64,000 bases of DNA from Alphaproteobacteria bacterium (lineage in GTDB: Bacteria; Pseudomonadota; Alphaproteobacteria; DSM-16000; Inquilinaceae), in the NCBI GenBank assembly GCA_028281925.1, contig JANQIX010000016.1:48601-112600 (forward strand), in the 5' to 3' direction. The notes below the pieces were generated by a model. It had not been told where the DNA came from, searched no databases, and worked only from the letters and a program-made list of their open reading frames with translations. The translations under genes and the position numbers were made by a program. Of this stretch, positions 11,224 to 19,943 are shown one piece after another; within the stretch, counting starts at the first letter, position 1, and each line of letters starts with the position of its first letter.

Positions 11224-12096
11224 ATGTCATCAGGTTCCAATTCGCTCGACGCGCTACGCCGCGAAGTTGACGCCATCGACGATGCTCTGCACGACCTCTT
11301 GATGAAGCGTGCGGAGGTTGTGGATGCGATCCGAGAGGCCAAAGGCGGACAGCCGATTGCCCTGCATCCCGGGCGTGAAGCGGCGATTATGCGCCGTCTT
11401 GTGGCGCGCCACACCGGGAAGCTGTCGACCGCCGTTCTGACGCGGATGTGGCGGGAGCTGTTGGCCGGCATGACCCGGCTGCAGGGCCCGTTTGCCATCG
11501 CCGTATCTGCGCCGGAGAACAACCGTGTGATGTGGGATCTGGCCCGCGACCATTTCGGAAGCACCACGCCGATCACCGCCGTCACTGTCCCGCTTCAGGC
11601 GATACGGGCCGTCATCGACGGCACCGCAACCATCGCCATCGTTCCCTGGCCCGACAGCGAAGACCGTTCCCCCTGGTGGCTTTCGCTCTTGCCGGAAGAC
11701 CGCAAGACGCCCCATGTCGTCGCGCGCCTGCCTTTCATCGTGCCGACGGAAGGGGGCGAAGAGCAGGTGGCGCTGGCGCTGGCGACGATCCCGCATGAGC
11801 CCACCGGCGAAGACCACACGCTGATCACCATTGAGCTCGACGAGGCGATCAGCCGAAGCCGGCTTAAGGAGACCCTGGAGGGGTGCCGCCTGCCGCCCTC
11901 AGCATTCTGGTCGGCCGTTGGGCAGGCTGACGCCAGCCGCATGTTCCAGCTGGTGGAGATCGACGACTTCGTCGGCGATGCCGATGAGCGGCTGCAGGAG
12001 CTGATCGCCAAGCTGGGGCCGACCTGTCTGCGTGCAAAGCCGATCGGCGGATTTGCCCTGCCGATCCGCCTGCCGCCTGAGCCCACCGACGGCTAG
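11224..12096 (+). CDS. Chorismate mutase (AroQ-type, with prephenate dehydratase-like tail)
   Basis: The 290-aa protein starts at ATG 11224. Its first 90 residues form an AroQ chorismate mutase domain (LDALRREVDAIDDALHDLLMKR, then Arg/Lys and IALHPGREAAIMRRL), which converts chorismate to prephenate. The rest resembles the diverged substrate-binding-like region seen in alphaproteobacterial chorismate mutases placed before hisC. It lacks the ordinary PheA catalytic TRF motif, so dehydratase activity is not expected. It heads a plus-strand unit, with hisC starting 37 bases later, and is divergent from the glucan operon across about 245 bp that must hold both promoters. Confidence 0.85.
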   Translation: MSSGSNSLDALRREVDAIDDALHDLLMKRAEVVDAIREAKGGQPIALHPGREAAIMRRLVARHTGKLSTAVLTRMWRELLAGMTRLQGPFAIAVSAPENNRVMWDLARDHFGSTTPITAVTVPLQAIRAVIDGTATIAIVPWPDSEDRSPWWLSLLPEDRKTPHVVARLPFIVPTEGGEEQVALALATIPHEPTGEDHTLITIELDEAISRSRLKETLEGCRLPPSAFWSAVGQADASRMFQLVEIDDFVGDADERLQELIAKLGPTCLRAKPIGGFALPIRLPPEPTDG

Positions 12097-12133
12097 CGCT
12101 TCGGCATTCCCGTCAAAGAAGAGCCAAGATCCA

Positions 12134-13240
12134 ATGAGTGGTCCGCGTCCCCGCCCCGGCATTCTGGGAATCGACGCCTACGTCGGCGGTGAATCCGAAA
12201 CGACGCCACATCCCGCCTTGAGGCGGCCGATTCGGCTTGCGTCTAACGAAGGTGCGCTCGGCCCCAGCCCGAAGGCGATGGCGGCCTACCGCGCATTGGA
12301 GCCGGACCTCTTTCGCTATCCGGACGGGGCGTCGGCCGCTTTGCGCGCAGGCTTGGCCGATCTGCACGGGCTTGACGCCGGACGTATCGTCTGCGGTGCC
12401 GGCTCTGATGAACTGATCGCTCTCTTGGTGCGCGCCTATGCCGGGCCGGGGGACGAGGTGCTGCACAGCGCCCATGGCTTCCTGATGTACGCGCTGTCGG
12501 CCAAGTCGGTTGGCGCCACGCCGGTCGCCGTGCCTGAGCGTCACCTCAAGACCGATGTCGATGCGATGCTTGCTGCCGTGACACCGCGGACACGTATCGT
12601 CTTCGTCGCCAACCCCAACAACCCCACAGGAAGCTTCCTGAACCGCGACGAAGTCGCAAGGCTGGCCGCAGGCCTGCCGGACGATGTGCTGCTGGTGCTG
12701 GACGCGGCCTATGCCGAGTATATCGATCGTGACGACTATGCCCCTGGTGACGAATTCGTCACGCCTGGCGGGCGCGTCGCCACGCTGCGAACGTTCTCGA
12801 AGATCTATGGGCTCAGCGCCTTGCGGCTCGGTTGGGGATACTTCCCGGCCGAGGTAGCTGACGTGCTGAACCGCATCCGCGGGCCGTTCAACGTCGGAGC
12901 CCCGTCGCAGGTGGCGGGAGAAGCTGCCTTGGACGACCAGGACTTCATCGCTGCCAGCCGTGAACACAATGCCGAGTGGCGCGACTGGACGGCAGCACGC
13001 CTGGCAGCGCTCAGACTGACCGTCCATCCGTCGATCGCGAACTTCCTGCTTGTGGACTTCACCGGCCGCAACGACCGTGACGCCGAGGGCACGCGCCGCT
13101 ACCTGAAGGAAAACGGCATCCTGGTGCGTCAGATGGGCGGCTATGGCCTGCCCAACTGCCTGCGCGTCGGCATCGGCACGGGCGAAGAAATGCGAGCGGT
13201 CGTCGACACCTTTGCAACCCATCTGGATGGCCGATCATGA
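12134..13240 (+). CDS. hisC: Histidinol-phosphate / aromatic aminotransferase
   Basis: This 368-aa class I/II PLP aminotransferase opens with MSGPRPRPGILGIDAYVGG at ATG 12134. The PLP-binding Lys is in TFSKIYGLSALRLGWG, NPNNPTGS is the substrate/PLP loop, and the HisC-type opening RLASNEGALGPSP is present. Next to chorismate mutase and a tyrA-type frame it probably works in tyrosine/phenylalanine synthesis as well as, or instead of, histidine synthesis. Its stop overlaps the next start (ATGA), showing translational coupling with the tyrA remnant. Substrate preference cannot be read from the sequence. Confidence 0.92.
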   Translation: MSGPRPRPGILGIDAYVGGESETTPHPALRRPIRLASNEGALGPSPKAMAAYRALEPDLFRYPDGASAALRAGLADLHGLDAGRIVCGAGSDELIALLVRAYAGPGDEVLHSAHGFLMYALSAKSVGATPVAVPERHLKTDVDAMLAAVTPRTRIVFVANPNNPTGSFLNRDEVARLAAGLPDDVLLVLDAAYAEYIDRDDYAPGDEFVTPGGRVATLRTFSKIYGLSALRLGWGYFPAEVADVLNRIRGPFNVGAPSQVAGEAALDDQDFIAASREHNAEWRDWTAARLAALRLTVHPSIANFLLVDFTGRNDRDAEGTRRYLKENGILVRQMGGYGLPNCLRVGIGTGEEMRAVVDTFATHLDGRS

Positions 13241-13605
13241 CCGCTGCCATCGGCCAACCCATTGTCGTCAATCGCCTGGCCATCCCTTCGCATCGGCCGC
13301 ACCCGATCGCCTACAGGATCGTCGGCACTGCAGTGGACCCGGGCGAGAACCTCAGGCAGGAGGTGATCAAGTATGCAGCCGCCGGGTTCCGCGACTTCAC
13401 GCGTATCGCGGCGTCCAACCTCGTCATGTGGCGCGATGCCGTCCTTACCAACAAGGACGCGGTGCTGGAGGTAATCCAGCGCTTCACGGAGGGCCTAACC
13501 GCGCTGCAGCGCGCGATCCGTCGAGGGGATGGTGAGACTCTTGAAGATTTGCTTAAGAGAACTCGCGATATTCGCAGGGATGTCATAGTAGCAAAACACG
13601 CTTGA
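13237..13605 (+). pseudogene. tyrA: tyrA remnant: prephenate dehydrogenase lacking its NAD-binding domain
   Basis: The 122-aa frame begins like a TyrA protein (PIVVNRLAI, where a GxGxxG Rossmann strand should follow) but jumps straight to PSHRPHPIAYRIVGTA. That is the start of the helical C-terminal substrate/dimerisation domain and continues through GFRDFTRIAASNLVMWRD to the end. About 150 residues, including the nucleotide-binding fold, are missing in frame. LAI (13276-13284) fits both sides of the junction: VNRLAIxGxG at the start and xLAxTSHLPH in normal proteins. A deletion between short repeats would explain this. It cannot be a dehydrogenase. It keeps its coupled start with hisC, so a non-catalytic regulatory role remains possible. 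Confidence 0.82.
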
Positions 13606-13636
13606 ATTGCGCGCCAAGAAGGATTACGGCGACGCG

Positions 13637-14119
13637 ATGTTCACGCTGATTTCAGAAGAGCGGGTTGTCCCCAGCAAGGCTAAGACGCCGCAACTCCGGC
13701 AACTGCTGGATTACTGGAAAGGGCGCTGCGGCGAGCGACGCATGCCTCGCCGCGAAGACGTGGATCTCGATGAGATCGGCGTGTTGCCGGGACGGATCCA
13801 CCTGCTGGACGCCCTGTCCCCTACGGAATTCCGGTACCGGGTCTACGGTAACAACCTCACGAACCCGGACCGTAGGGATATGACGGGCCTGACCACCAGA
13901 GACTACCAAGACACGGCATTCGGCGCGATGGTGACGCGGCACCTGGGCGAGGTGATGATGCAGGCGACGCCACTTTGCCTGCACATCCGGGCAAGTCTCG
14001 ACGGCATACCATACGAGTACTACCGCTTGGCAATGCCGCTTTCGCCCGACGAGGTCAGCGTGACAATGGTGCTTGTGGGCAGTGAGAGGGTGACCGTGCC
14101 GCAGCATCTCCTGCGATAG
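13637..14119 (+). CDS. PAS_5-family (PAS-like) protein
   Basis: The 160-residue protein shows the PAS_5 signature LRQLLDYWKGRCGERRMPRR, then DLDEIGVLPGRIHLLD and FRYRVYGNNL, and is single-domain. Such proteins are common and of unknown function in Rhodospirillales; a ligand-sensing fold is inferred from the family name only. The ATG at 13637 is preferred. A TTG at 13607, one base after the tyrA remnant stop, would add ten residues. It has no output domain, so any signalling partner must be encoded elsewhere. Confidence 0.78.
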   Translation: MFTLISEERVVPSKAKTPQLRQLLDYWKGRCGERRMPRREDVDLDEIGVLPGRIHLLDALSPTEFRYRVYGNNLTNPDRRDMTGLTTRDYQDTAFGAMVTRHLGEVMMQATPLCLHIRASLDGIPYEYYRLAMPLSPDEVSVTMVLVGSERVTVPQHLLR

Positions 14120-14157
14120 GTTGAGGTTCACCCGGCCGGAGGGGCAAGACGCCGACT

Positions 14158-15156
14158 TTATGCCGGCCAGTCGATCTGGGGTAGTTCCATCAGCGGAATT
14201 GGACCCAGGCGGACCTGCCCATTCTGAACCGTAAGCGGCAAGGTAACGCTGCCGTCATCGCCGCCGCCGCCAAAGAGACCGACGCCAAGACCAAGCAGTC
14301 CGGCCGACTGGCCATCGCCATCGGCAGACAGGGCCTGCGCCAGTGCATTCATGCCGCGCACCTGAGCGTCAAGGTCGCCACGCGGCTGTAGGTCTTCATC
14401 CAGCGTCAGCACGCCGGAAGCGGCGATCTCCAACGGCCCCCACGTCAATGTCAGCGTGCGCACCCTGACCTCACCACCATCATCGCGCCAGCGACTGAGC
14501 AAGGGTGCCCGCAATGACGGCGGCCATGGCTGGCTGATTTCGGTGGCGACCGTGGCTTCGTCGATCTGCATGCCGAGACCCGGCAAGAGCTCCGCCGGCA
14601 GCACGACGCCGCGGATCGAGACATCAAGCCCACCGTAGCTGTCGTCGACAACGCCGTCGCGCTCAAGCTGCTGCGTCTGCTGGTAGTCAACCTGCGCGAC
14701 CGTCAGCGGCGGGCCGGATGGCGCCTCCAGCACCAAGTTCCGCACGGTCGCAGCCCCAGACTGGGGCCTGCCGCCTTCGACCCGGAACTCGCCTTCTCCG
14801 TCGTCGGACCTGAGAGTGAGCGGTGGCAGGCTCGGCAGCGCCACGCTTTGCTCTTCCGCAACCTCGAATCCGATTAGCGACCAGTCCCAGGCGGGAGCGC
14901 CGACTTTCAGGTCACGGCCGGTGACCACCATACCGTCAGGCCGGGTCATGCTGTAGCTGTCGAGCACCGCGTCGAACCGCAACGGGAAGCCGACGACCGA
15001 AAGCTCCTGCACATCGACGGTCGTGCCATCTCTCTGCTGGACCTCGATCCACCGCTCCACCTCGCCGCGGACGACGCCCGCGCCGATGAACCAGTAACCG
15101 GTATACCCGGCGCACAAGACCAGCGGGACCAGCGGCAGCATGAACCGGCGGCGCAT
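14158..15156 (-). CDS. DUF2125-family membrane-anchored protein
   Basis: The protein of 332 aa starts with MRRRFMLPLVPLVLCAGYTG, an N-terminal signal-anchor, followed by a periplasmic beta-rich region (VVGFPLRFDAVLDS, PLTLRSDDGEGEF). These are the marks of DUF2125, an alphaproteobacterial envelope family of unknown role that resembles AsmA-like repeats. The ATG at 15154-15156 has a strong AGGAAGG site 7 bases upstream. A longer upstream frame reaching 15453 is Arg/Pro-rich and overlaps chaC, so it was rejected. It is divergent from chaC across 83 bp. A Gly-rich patch (LGVGLFGGGGDDG) lies near the C-terminus. Confidence 0.82.
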   Translation of the reverse strand: MRRRFMLPLVPLVLCAGYTGYWFIGAGVVRGEVERWIEVQQRDGTTVDVQELSVVGFPLRFDAVLDSYSMTRPDGMVVTGRDLKVGAPAWDWSLIGFEVAEEQSVALPSLPPLTLRSDDGEGEFRVEGGRPQSGAATVRNLVLEAPSGPPLTVAQVDYQQTQQLERDGVVDDSYGGLDVSIRGVVLPAELLPGLGMQIDEATVATEISQPWPPSLRAPLLSRWRDDGGEVRVRTLTLTWGPLEIAASGVLTLDEDLQPRGDLDAQVRGMNALAQALSADGDGQSAGLLGLGVGLFGGGGDDGSVTLPLTVQNGQVRLGPIPLMELPQIDWPA

Positions 15157-15239
15157 GGGACGGCCTTCCTGGATCGTCGAAACGCGACCGGAGTGCACCA
15201 TGCCGAGGCCGGCGATGCAAGGTTCAGCGGAGCTGAGGC

Positions 15240-15923
15240 ATGGCAGACGGGCGCGTCGAAGACGCGGCTGGCCTTGCGCCGCGCGCGCCGCTACACCTTG
15301 GCCCCGCCATGACTGCCGTTGTGCCGAAATACCTCGCCGCGACATCGCCGCTGGAGGCTCTGGGCGTCGCCCAGGGCGAAGACCTTTGGGTGTTCGGCTA
15401 TGGCTCACTGATGTGGGATCCGGGGTTCCCGGTGGCCGAGCGCGCGCCGGCACTGCTCTACGGCTATCATCGCCGGTTCTGCATCCAGTCGCGCCGCTAC
15501 CGCGGAACGCCGGAGCGGCCGGGTCTGGTGCTCGGCCTGGACCATGGAGGGTCGTGCCGGGGCATCGCGCTGCGCGCCGCAGCGGCGGATGCCGCCCATG
15601 TCGCCGCCTATCTCTGGGATCGCGAGATGGACAGCTATGCCTACCGTCCGCGACGTCTTCGAGCCCGGCTACTGGACGGGCACGGGCACGGGCAGGGCCG
15701 GGCCGTGACGGTCTGCACCTTCGTGGTCGACCGCACCAACCCGCAATACTGCCAGGACCACGACCTGACCCACATGGCGGACCGCATCCGTTGCTGCAGG
15801 GGCCAGCGGGGCAGCAACGCCGATTATCTGATCAATACCGTTGCGCATCTGGACGAACTGGGGATCAACGACGGCCCCCTGCACCGCCTGCTGGCCATGG
15901 TGACGGCGGACCAACCCGACTGA
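15240..15923 (+). CDS. chaC: ChaC-type glutathione-specific gamma-glutamylcyclotransferase
   Basis: The 227-aa product should cleave glutathione to 5-oxoproline and Cys-Gly in the cytosol. The family hallmark VFGYGSLMWDPGF is at about residue 50, followed by CIQSRRYRGTPERPGLVLGL. The Glu-containing DREMDSY block of the active site is also present, and the end carries the usual NADYLINTVAHLDELGI. The ATG 15240 follows a GGAGCTGAGG purine stretch; ATG 15309 is an alternative that would lose only a non-conserved leader. It runs convergent with nrdJ with 16 bases between stops. Confidence 0.92.
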   Translation: MADGRVEDAAGLAPRAPLHLGPAMTAVVPKYLAATSPLEALGVAQGEDLWVFGYGSLMWDPGFPVAERAPALLYGYHRRFCIQSRRYRGTPERPGLVLGLDHGGSCRGIALRAAAADAAHVAAYLWDREMDSYAYRPRRLRARLLDGHGHGQGRAVTVCTFVVDRTNPQYCQDHDLTHMADRIRCCRGQRGSNADYLINTVAHLDELGINDGPLHRLLAMVTADQPD

Positions 15924-15939
15924 CAGGACCGGCGCCGCC

Positions 15940-18243
15940 TCAGCCGCAGCGGGAATAGCCGCAGGCCGTGCACAGGTCACAGTCTTCCTGACGGATCAGC
16001 GACGGAGCGCCGCAGGCGGGACACTGGCGCACGACGGCGCGACGTGCATCGCCCGCATCGGCGGGGGCATTGACCGCCAATACTGCGGGCGCCCGTTCCG
16101 CATCTGCCGGCAAGAAGCCGATATCGATCATGTGACGCTCGACGATCTCACCAATGGCGGCCAGCAGCGACGGCACGTAGCGGCCGCCCATCCAGTGGCC
16201 GCCCCGCGGGTCGAACACGGCCTTCAGCTCGCCGACCACGAACGAGACGTCGCCGCCGCGCCGGAACACGGCACTGATCATGCGGGTCAGCGCCACGGTC
16301 CAGGCATAGTGCTCCATGTTCTTGGAATTGATGAAGATCTCGAAGGGCCGCCGGCGCCCGTCCTGGACGATGTCGTTCACGGTCACGTACATGGCGTGGT
16401 CGCTGTCCGGCCAGACGAGTTTATAGGTACGGCCGGGCAGCGCTTCCGGCCGATCCAGCGGCCGCGTCATGTAGACGACCGAGCTCTCCGTCGGCGGCTC
16501 TGCCTCCGCTGGGGCGCGGCTGGCCGCCTCGCTGCCGGTGTCGGACGGCTCGGCTGCGGACAACACCGCTCCGGTCACCGGGTTCGGCCGATAGGTGGTG
16601 CAGCCCTTGCAGCCGAGACGGTAGGCTTCGGCATAGACGTCCTTGAACCCGGCGAAGTCCATGTCCGCAGGGCAGTTGATGGTCTTGCTAATGGAGCTGT
16701 CGATATAGGGCTGGGCGGCCGCCTGGATTGCCAGGTGATCGGCCGGCGCCAGCGCCTGGACATCGACGAAGCTGTCGGGCAGCGGCGCGCCCTCCCCGAA
16801 GCGCTGACGGAACAGCCGATAGGCATAATCGCTGACAGGCTCGCTGCGGCGGCTGCCGTCCCGCTGCAGGACGGAGCGCTGGAACTCCATCGCGAACACG
16901 GGCTCGATGCCGGAGGACACGTTTTCGGCAAAGAGCGAGATCGTGCCGGTAGGCGCAATCGACGTCAGCAGCGCGTTACGCAGGCCCTGTGCGGCGATGC
17001 GCGCCTGCACATCGGCATCCAGACGGCGGATCGCGGGGCGATTGGCGACAGCCGCGGCATCATAGAGCGGGAAGGTTCCCTTTTCCGCGGCAAGATCGGC
17101 GGAGGCGAGATAGGCCGCACGGCGGATCGCGGCGAGCCAGGACCGCGTCAGCTCCACCGACTTCGCGCTGCCGTAGCGCACACCGCACAGCACCAAAGCG
17201 TCGGCCAATCCGGTCACACCGAGGCCGATGCGGCGCTTGGCTTCGGCTTCCGCCTTTTGCTGGGGCAGCGGGAACTGGGAGATATCGATGACATTGTCCA
17301 TCAGGCGGACGGCCGCGGCGACGACATGCGCCAGCCGCTCGGTATCAAGAGCGGCATCGTCGTCGAACGGCCGCGTTACCAACCGTGCCAGATTGACCGA
17401 GCCGAGCAGACAGGCGCCGTAGGGAGGCAGCGGCTGCTCGCCGCAGGGGTTGGTGGCGTAGATCGTCTCGCAATAGGCCAGCGTGTTGTCTTCATTGACC
17501 CGGTCGATGAAGATGACGCCGGGTTCGGCGTAGTCGTAGGTCGCCCGCATGATGCGATCCCACAGCGCCCTGGCCTTCACCGTGCGGAAGACCTCGCCGC
17601 CGAACACCAGCGGCCAGTCGGTGTCCCCGTCGACGGCATGCATGAACGCATCCGTCACCAGCACCGACAGGTTGAACATGCGCAGGCGCGCCGGATCGCG
17701 CTTGACGTCGACAAAGGCTTCGATATCCGGATGGTCGCAGCGCAGCGTCGCCATCATGGCGCCGCGGCGGGAGCCGGCACTCATGATCGTGCGGCACATG
17801 GCGTCCCACACATCCATGAACGAGAGCGGCCCCGAGGCATCGGCCCCGACGCCGTGCACCGGCGCGCCCTTGGGCCTGAGCGTGGAGAAGTCATAGCCGA
17901 TGCCGCCGCCCTGCTGCAGCGTCAGCGCCGCCTCTTTCAGACTCTGGAAAATGCCCTCCATGCTGTCGTCGATGCGACCCATGACGAAGCAGTTGAACAG
18001 CGTCACGGACCGCTCCGTGCCCGCCCCGGCCACGATCCGCCCGGCCGGCAGGAACTGGAAATCGGCCAGAACGTCGTAGAACCGCTCGGCCCAGAGCTCG
18101 CGGTCTGCCTCCGGCGCCGCTGTAGCCGCGGCGATGCGGCGCCAAGTCTCCTCCAGCGTGGCGTCCACCGGCTGGCCGTCGAGCGAGCGGAGCCGGTACT
18201 TCATCTCCCACACGTGGCGCGATAGCCCACTCAACTCCGCCAT
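15940..18243 (-). CDS. nrdJ: Adenosylcobalamin-dependent (class II) ribonucleotide reductase
   Basis: The 767-aa enzyme reduces ribonucleotides to deoxyribonucleotides using a thiyl radical made from adenosylcobalamin, so it works with or without oxygen. The first redox Cys is in LFNCFVMG, the radical Cys in TNPCGEQPLPPYGACLLG, and SIAPTGTISLFAENVSSG forms the phosphate loop. A TSCPD-like domain and a four-Cys C-terminal zinc-ribbon/redox tail (CPACG... CDLCTACG) complete it. The ATG at 18241-18243 has GGGAGAAGGG just upstream, which decides this start over 18270. A LexA-type box lies 39 bp before the ATG, suggesting SOS induction of dNTP supply. Confidence 0.95.
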   Translation of the reverse strand: MAELSGLSRHVWEMKYRLRSLDGQPVDATLEETWRRIAAATAAPEADRELWAERFYDVLADFQFLPAGRIVAGAGTERSVTLFNCFVMGRIDDSMEGIFQSLKEAALTLQQGGGIGYDFSTLRPKGAPVHGVGADASGPLSFMDVWDAMCRTIMSAGSRRGAMMATLRCDHPDIEAFVDVKRDPARLRMFNLSVLVTDAFMHAVDGDTDWPLVFGGEVFRTVKARALWDRIMRATYDYAEPGVIFIDRVNEDNTLAYCETIYATNPCGEQPLPPYGACLLGSVNLARLVTRPFDDDAALDTERLAHVVAAAVRLMDNVIDISQFPLPQQKAEAEAKRRIGLGVTGLADALVLCGVRYGSAKSVELTRSWLAAIRRAAYLASADLAAEKGTFPLYDAAAVANRPAIRRLDADVQARIAAQGLRNALLTSIAPTGTISLFAENVSSGIEPVFAMEFQRSVLQRDGSRRSEPVSDYAYRLFRQRFGEGAPLPDSFVDVQALAPADHLAIQAAAQPYIDSSISKTINCPADMDFAGFKDVYAEAYRLGCKGCTTYRPNPVTGAVLSAAEPSDTGSEAASRAPAEAEPPTESSVVYMTRPLDRPEALPGRTYKLVWPDSDHAMYVTVNDIVQDGRRRPFEIFINSKNMEHYAWTVALTRMISAVFRRGGDVSFVVGELKAVFDPRGGHWMGGRYVPSLLAAIGEIVERHMIDIGFLPADAERAPAVLAVNAPADAGDARRAVVRQCPACGAPSLIRQEDCDLCTACGYSRCG

Positions 18244-18557
18244 TACCCTTCTCCCGCCGCCGAACGGCACCGAGCAGCCTTGTTCTTTATATGTTCGTAC
18301 CCAAGCGATCGCAACACGCTACGCCTCTCCCCGATTTCCTGGCAATTGGGCGAAGCGCGCATTGATGCGGCGACGGCAGGAAATCTGTCAATTTTCTTTC
18401 AAATGCTGATCGGCAGTACTTTTCAATGGACGGCGCAGGAGTCACTATAACGCGACACTGGCCATGGTAGCTGCCCGTCGGTGCTGCATAGCCAACAATA
18501 ATGTACAAACAGAGATAGTGGCACAAGGCACATAAGACTCCCTACTTGGAACCGTTA
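18244..18557. other. 314-bp divergent intergenic region between nrdJ and the TIR operon
   Basis: This stretch holds no gene that I can support. It contains the LexA box near nrdJ and then a comparatively AT-rich segment (about 18380-18545) with several T/A runs, which is the place to expect the promoter of the TIR-WD40 operon. The drop in GC compared with both flanking genes fits an insertion edge. No B12 riboswitch-like conserved box was seen upstream of nrdJ. Confidence 0.5.
18282..18296. promoter_or_regulatory. LexA (SOS) box GTTC-N7-GTTC upstream of nrdJ
   Basis: GTTC at 18282-18285 and GTTC at 18293-18296 are separated by exactly seven bases (TTTATAT). This direct-repeat arrangement is the established alphaproteobacterial LexA target. 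It is the only such site noticed in this gap and sits 39 bp from the nrdJ start, a promoter-proximal position. The TIR gene starts 262 bp away on the other side. Confidence 0.7.
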
Positions 18558-19943
18558 ATGGATAGCTACGACGTCTTCATCAGCTTCTCCAGCGCCCAGC
18601 GGCCCTGGGTGGAGGCTCTGGGTGAGAACCTGAAATCGGCCGGCAAGACGGTCTTTCTGGACGCTTGGGAACTGGTGCCCGGCCGGGACTGGATCCGGGC
18701 GATCGACAGCGCCATCGACGCCAGCCGGGCCGCCGTGCTGATCGTCAGCCCGGAGGCGCTGGAGTCCGGTTGGGTGCGCGAGGAATATGAGAAGCTGAAA
18801 CGGCGGTCGGTGGAGCGGGACGACTTCCCCGTGATCCCGGTGATCCACAGTACGGTGGAGGCCGAGTTTCCGTTCATCGGCCACATCCAGAGCGTGGACT
18901 TCCGGGCTCCGGTGACCTATCGCGCCGCCTTCGCCCGCCTGATCGCCGGCCTTGAGGGCAGGCCGCCGGGCCCCAATCCGGCATATGAAGGTCCCCTGAA
19001 GGAGCCTGTCGAAGAACCGCAACCGCAACAGACCGGGGCCGTCGACAGGATGGAGGATGTCCGGGCGCTGTTGAATTCCGGGCAGATCGTAACGGTACTG
19101 ACGCCGGCAGGTGTCAGCTTGGCCGACATGGCCGCCGAGCTGAGAAAGTGCGCGAACGAGAAGCTGGGGCCGGAGAACGTGGTGTTCCTGGCGCCGGCCT
19201 ATGTCTCGGCAGAGGCGGGCAAAGGCGCGTTTTTCCGCAACTTGGGCCAGCAGGCGGGCTTCGGCAGCGGCGTGGCGTCGCCGGATGATTTCAGCCGTCA
19301 CATTGCCGCCCATCTGGACGCCGACCGGCCTCTAGCAATCATCGTGACCGGATTTGAACAGGCTACACTTGAAGACCAGAGGCAATTCTGCGGCGTCATC
19401 CGCAGCCTGATCATCCGCTCTCCACGGCTGCACGTGCTTGTGTTCGGCGGCGAAAAGCTGAACGCGATGAAGTATGCAGACGGCGAGCATTCGCTGTTCT
19501 CCCAAGCTGATGAAGTGCCGTGGCCGGAGCCGTCGGTGGCCGAGATCGCCGGGTCCATGGCCGACGCCGACCACGCGTTCAGTGACACGGACATCGCCTG
19601 CGTGGCTGAGCTGAGCGGCAGCCACCCGGCGCTGGCGCGTGAGCTGTTGCGGGCGGTCCGCAGGAACGGGGCGGACCGTGAAGCGCTCAAGACCGCCGTT
19701 CAGGCCAGCCCAACGGTCTGGACCGCGCTGACAAGGATCGCCAAGCCGGGGCCGGCCCTGGACGAGCTGGCGCGGTTGGTCGGCATGACCGATTTCGGGC
19801 CCAGCCTGCCCTATATCGGCGACCCGCTGCGCCGCCGCCTGCGCTGGGAGGGCCTGCTGGTCAGGGGACCCGGCGGCAGGCTCGTCTGGCGCTCTGCAGC
19901 CGTTCGCGACGCGGCCGAGGGATACGTCGAGGCCTCCCGGTGA
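18558..19943 (+). CDS. TIR-domain protein with degenerate ATPase-like C-terminal region
   Basis: The protein is 461 aa from ATG 18558 (a TTG four codons upstream is the alternative). Residues 1-135 are a TIR domain: YDVFISFSSAQRPWVEAL, VFLDAWELVPGRDW, AVLIVSPEALESGWVREEYEKL. The SxWxxE motif is intact with Glu75 as the likely NADase catalytic residue. From about residue 160 the sequence looks like a STAND/AAA module and winged helix, but the P-loop position reads VLTPAGVSLADMA with no GK(S/T), and the Walker B equivalent is LAIIVTGFEQ. It should therefore not hydrolyse ATP. There is no signal peptide, so it is cytosolic. It overlaps the next gene by four bases (GTGA), implying that the two act together. 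Confidence 0.85.
   Translation: MDSYDVFISFSSAQRPWVEALGENLKSAGKTVFLDAWELVPGRDWIRAIDSAIDASRAAVLIVSPEALESGWVREEYEKLKRRSVERDDFPVIPVIHSTVEAEFPFIGHIQSVDFRAPVTYRAAFARLIAGLEGRPPGPNPAYEGPLKEPVEEPQPQQTGAVDRMEDVRALLNSGQIVTVLTPAGVSLADMAAELRKCANEKLGPENVVFLAPAYVSAEAGKGAFFRNLGQQAGFGSGVASPDDFSRHIAAHLDADRPLAIIVTGFEQATLEDQRQFCGVIRSLIIRSPRLHVLVFGGEKLNAMKYADGEHSLFSQADEVPWPEPSVAEIAGSMADADHAFSDTDIACVAELSGSHPALARELLRAVRRNGADREALKTAVQASPTVWTALTRIAKPGPALDELARLVGMTDFGPSLPYIGDPLRRRLRWEGLLVRGPGGRLVWRSAAVRDAAEGYVEASR

Noticed and set aside
15157..15453. A longer start for the DUF2125 gene reaching 15453
   Set aside because: It would overlap the chaC start, adds an Arg/Pro-rich leader, and would bury the signal-anchor that begins at the well-supported ATG at 15156.
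16132..18225. A 697-codon plus-strand open frame antisense to nrdJ
   Set aside because: Low-information His/Arg/Gly-rich translation with no motif. nrdJ has all its catalytic residues in the opposite strand.
18244..18557. A cobalamin riboswitch upstream of the B12-dependent reductase
   Set aside because: No conserved B12-box-like stretch or long structured leader was found. The LexA site next to the start explains the control better.
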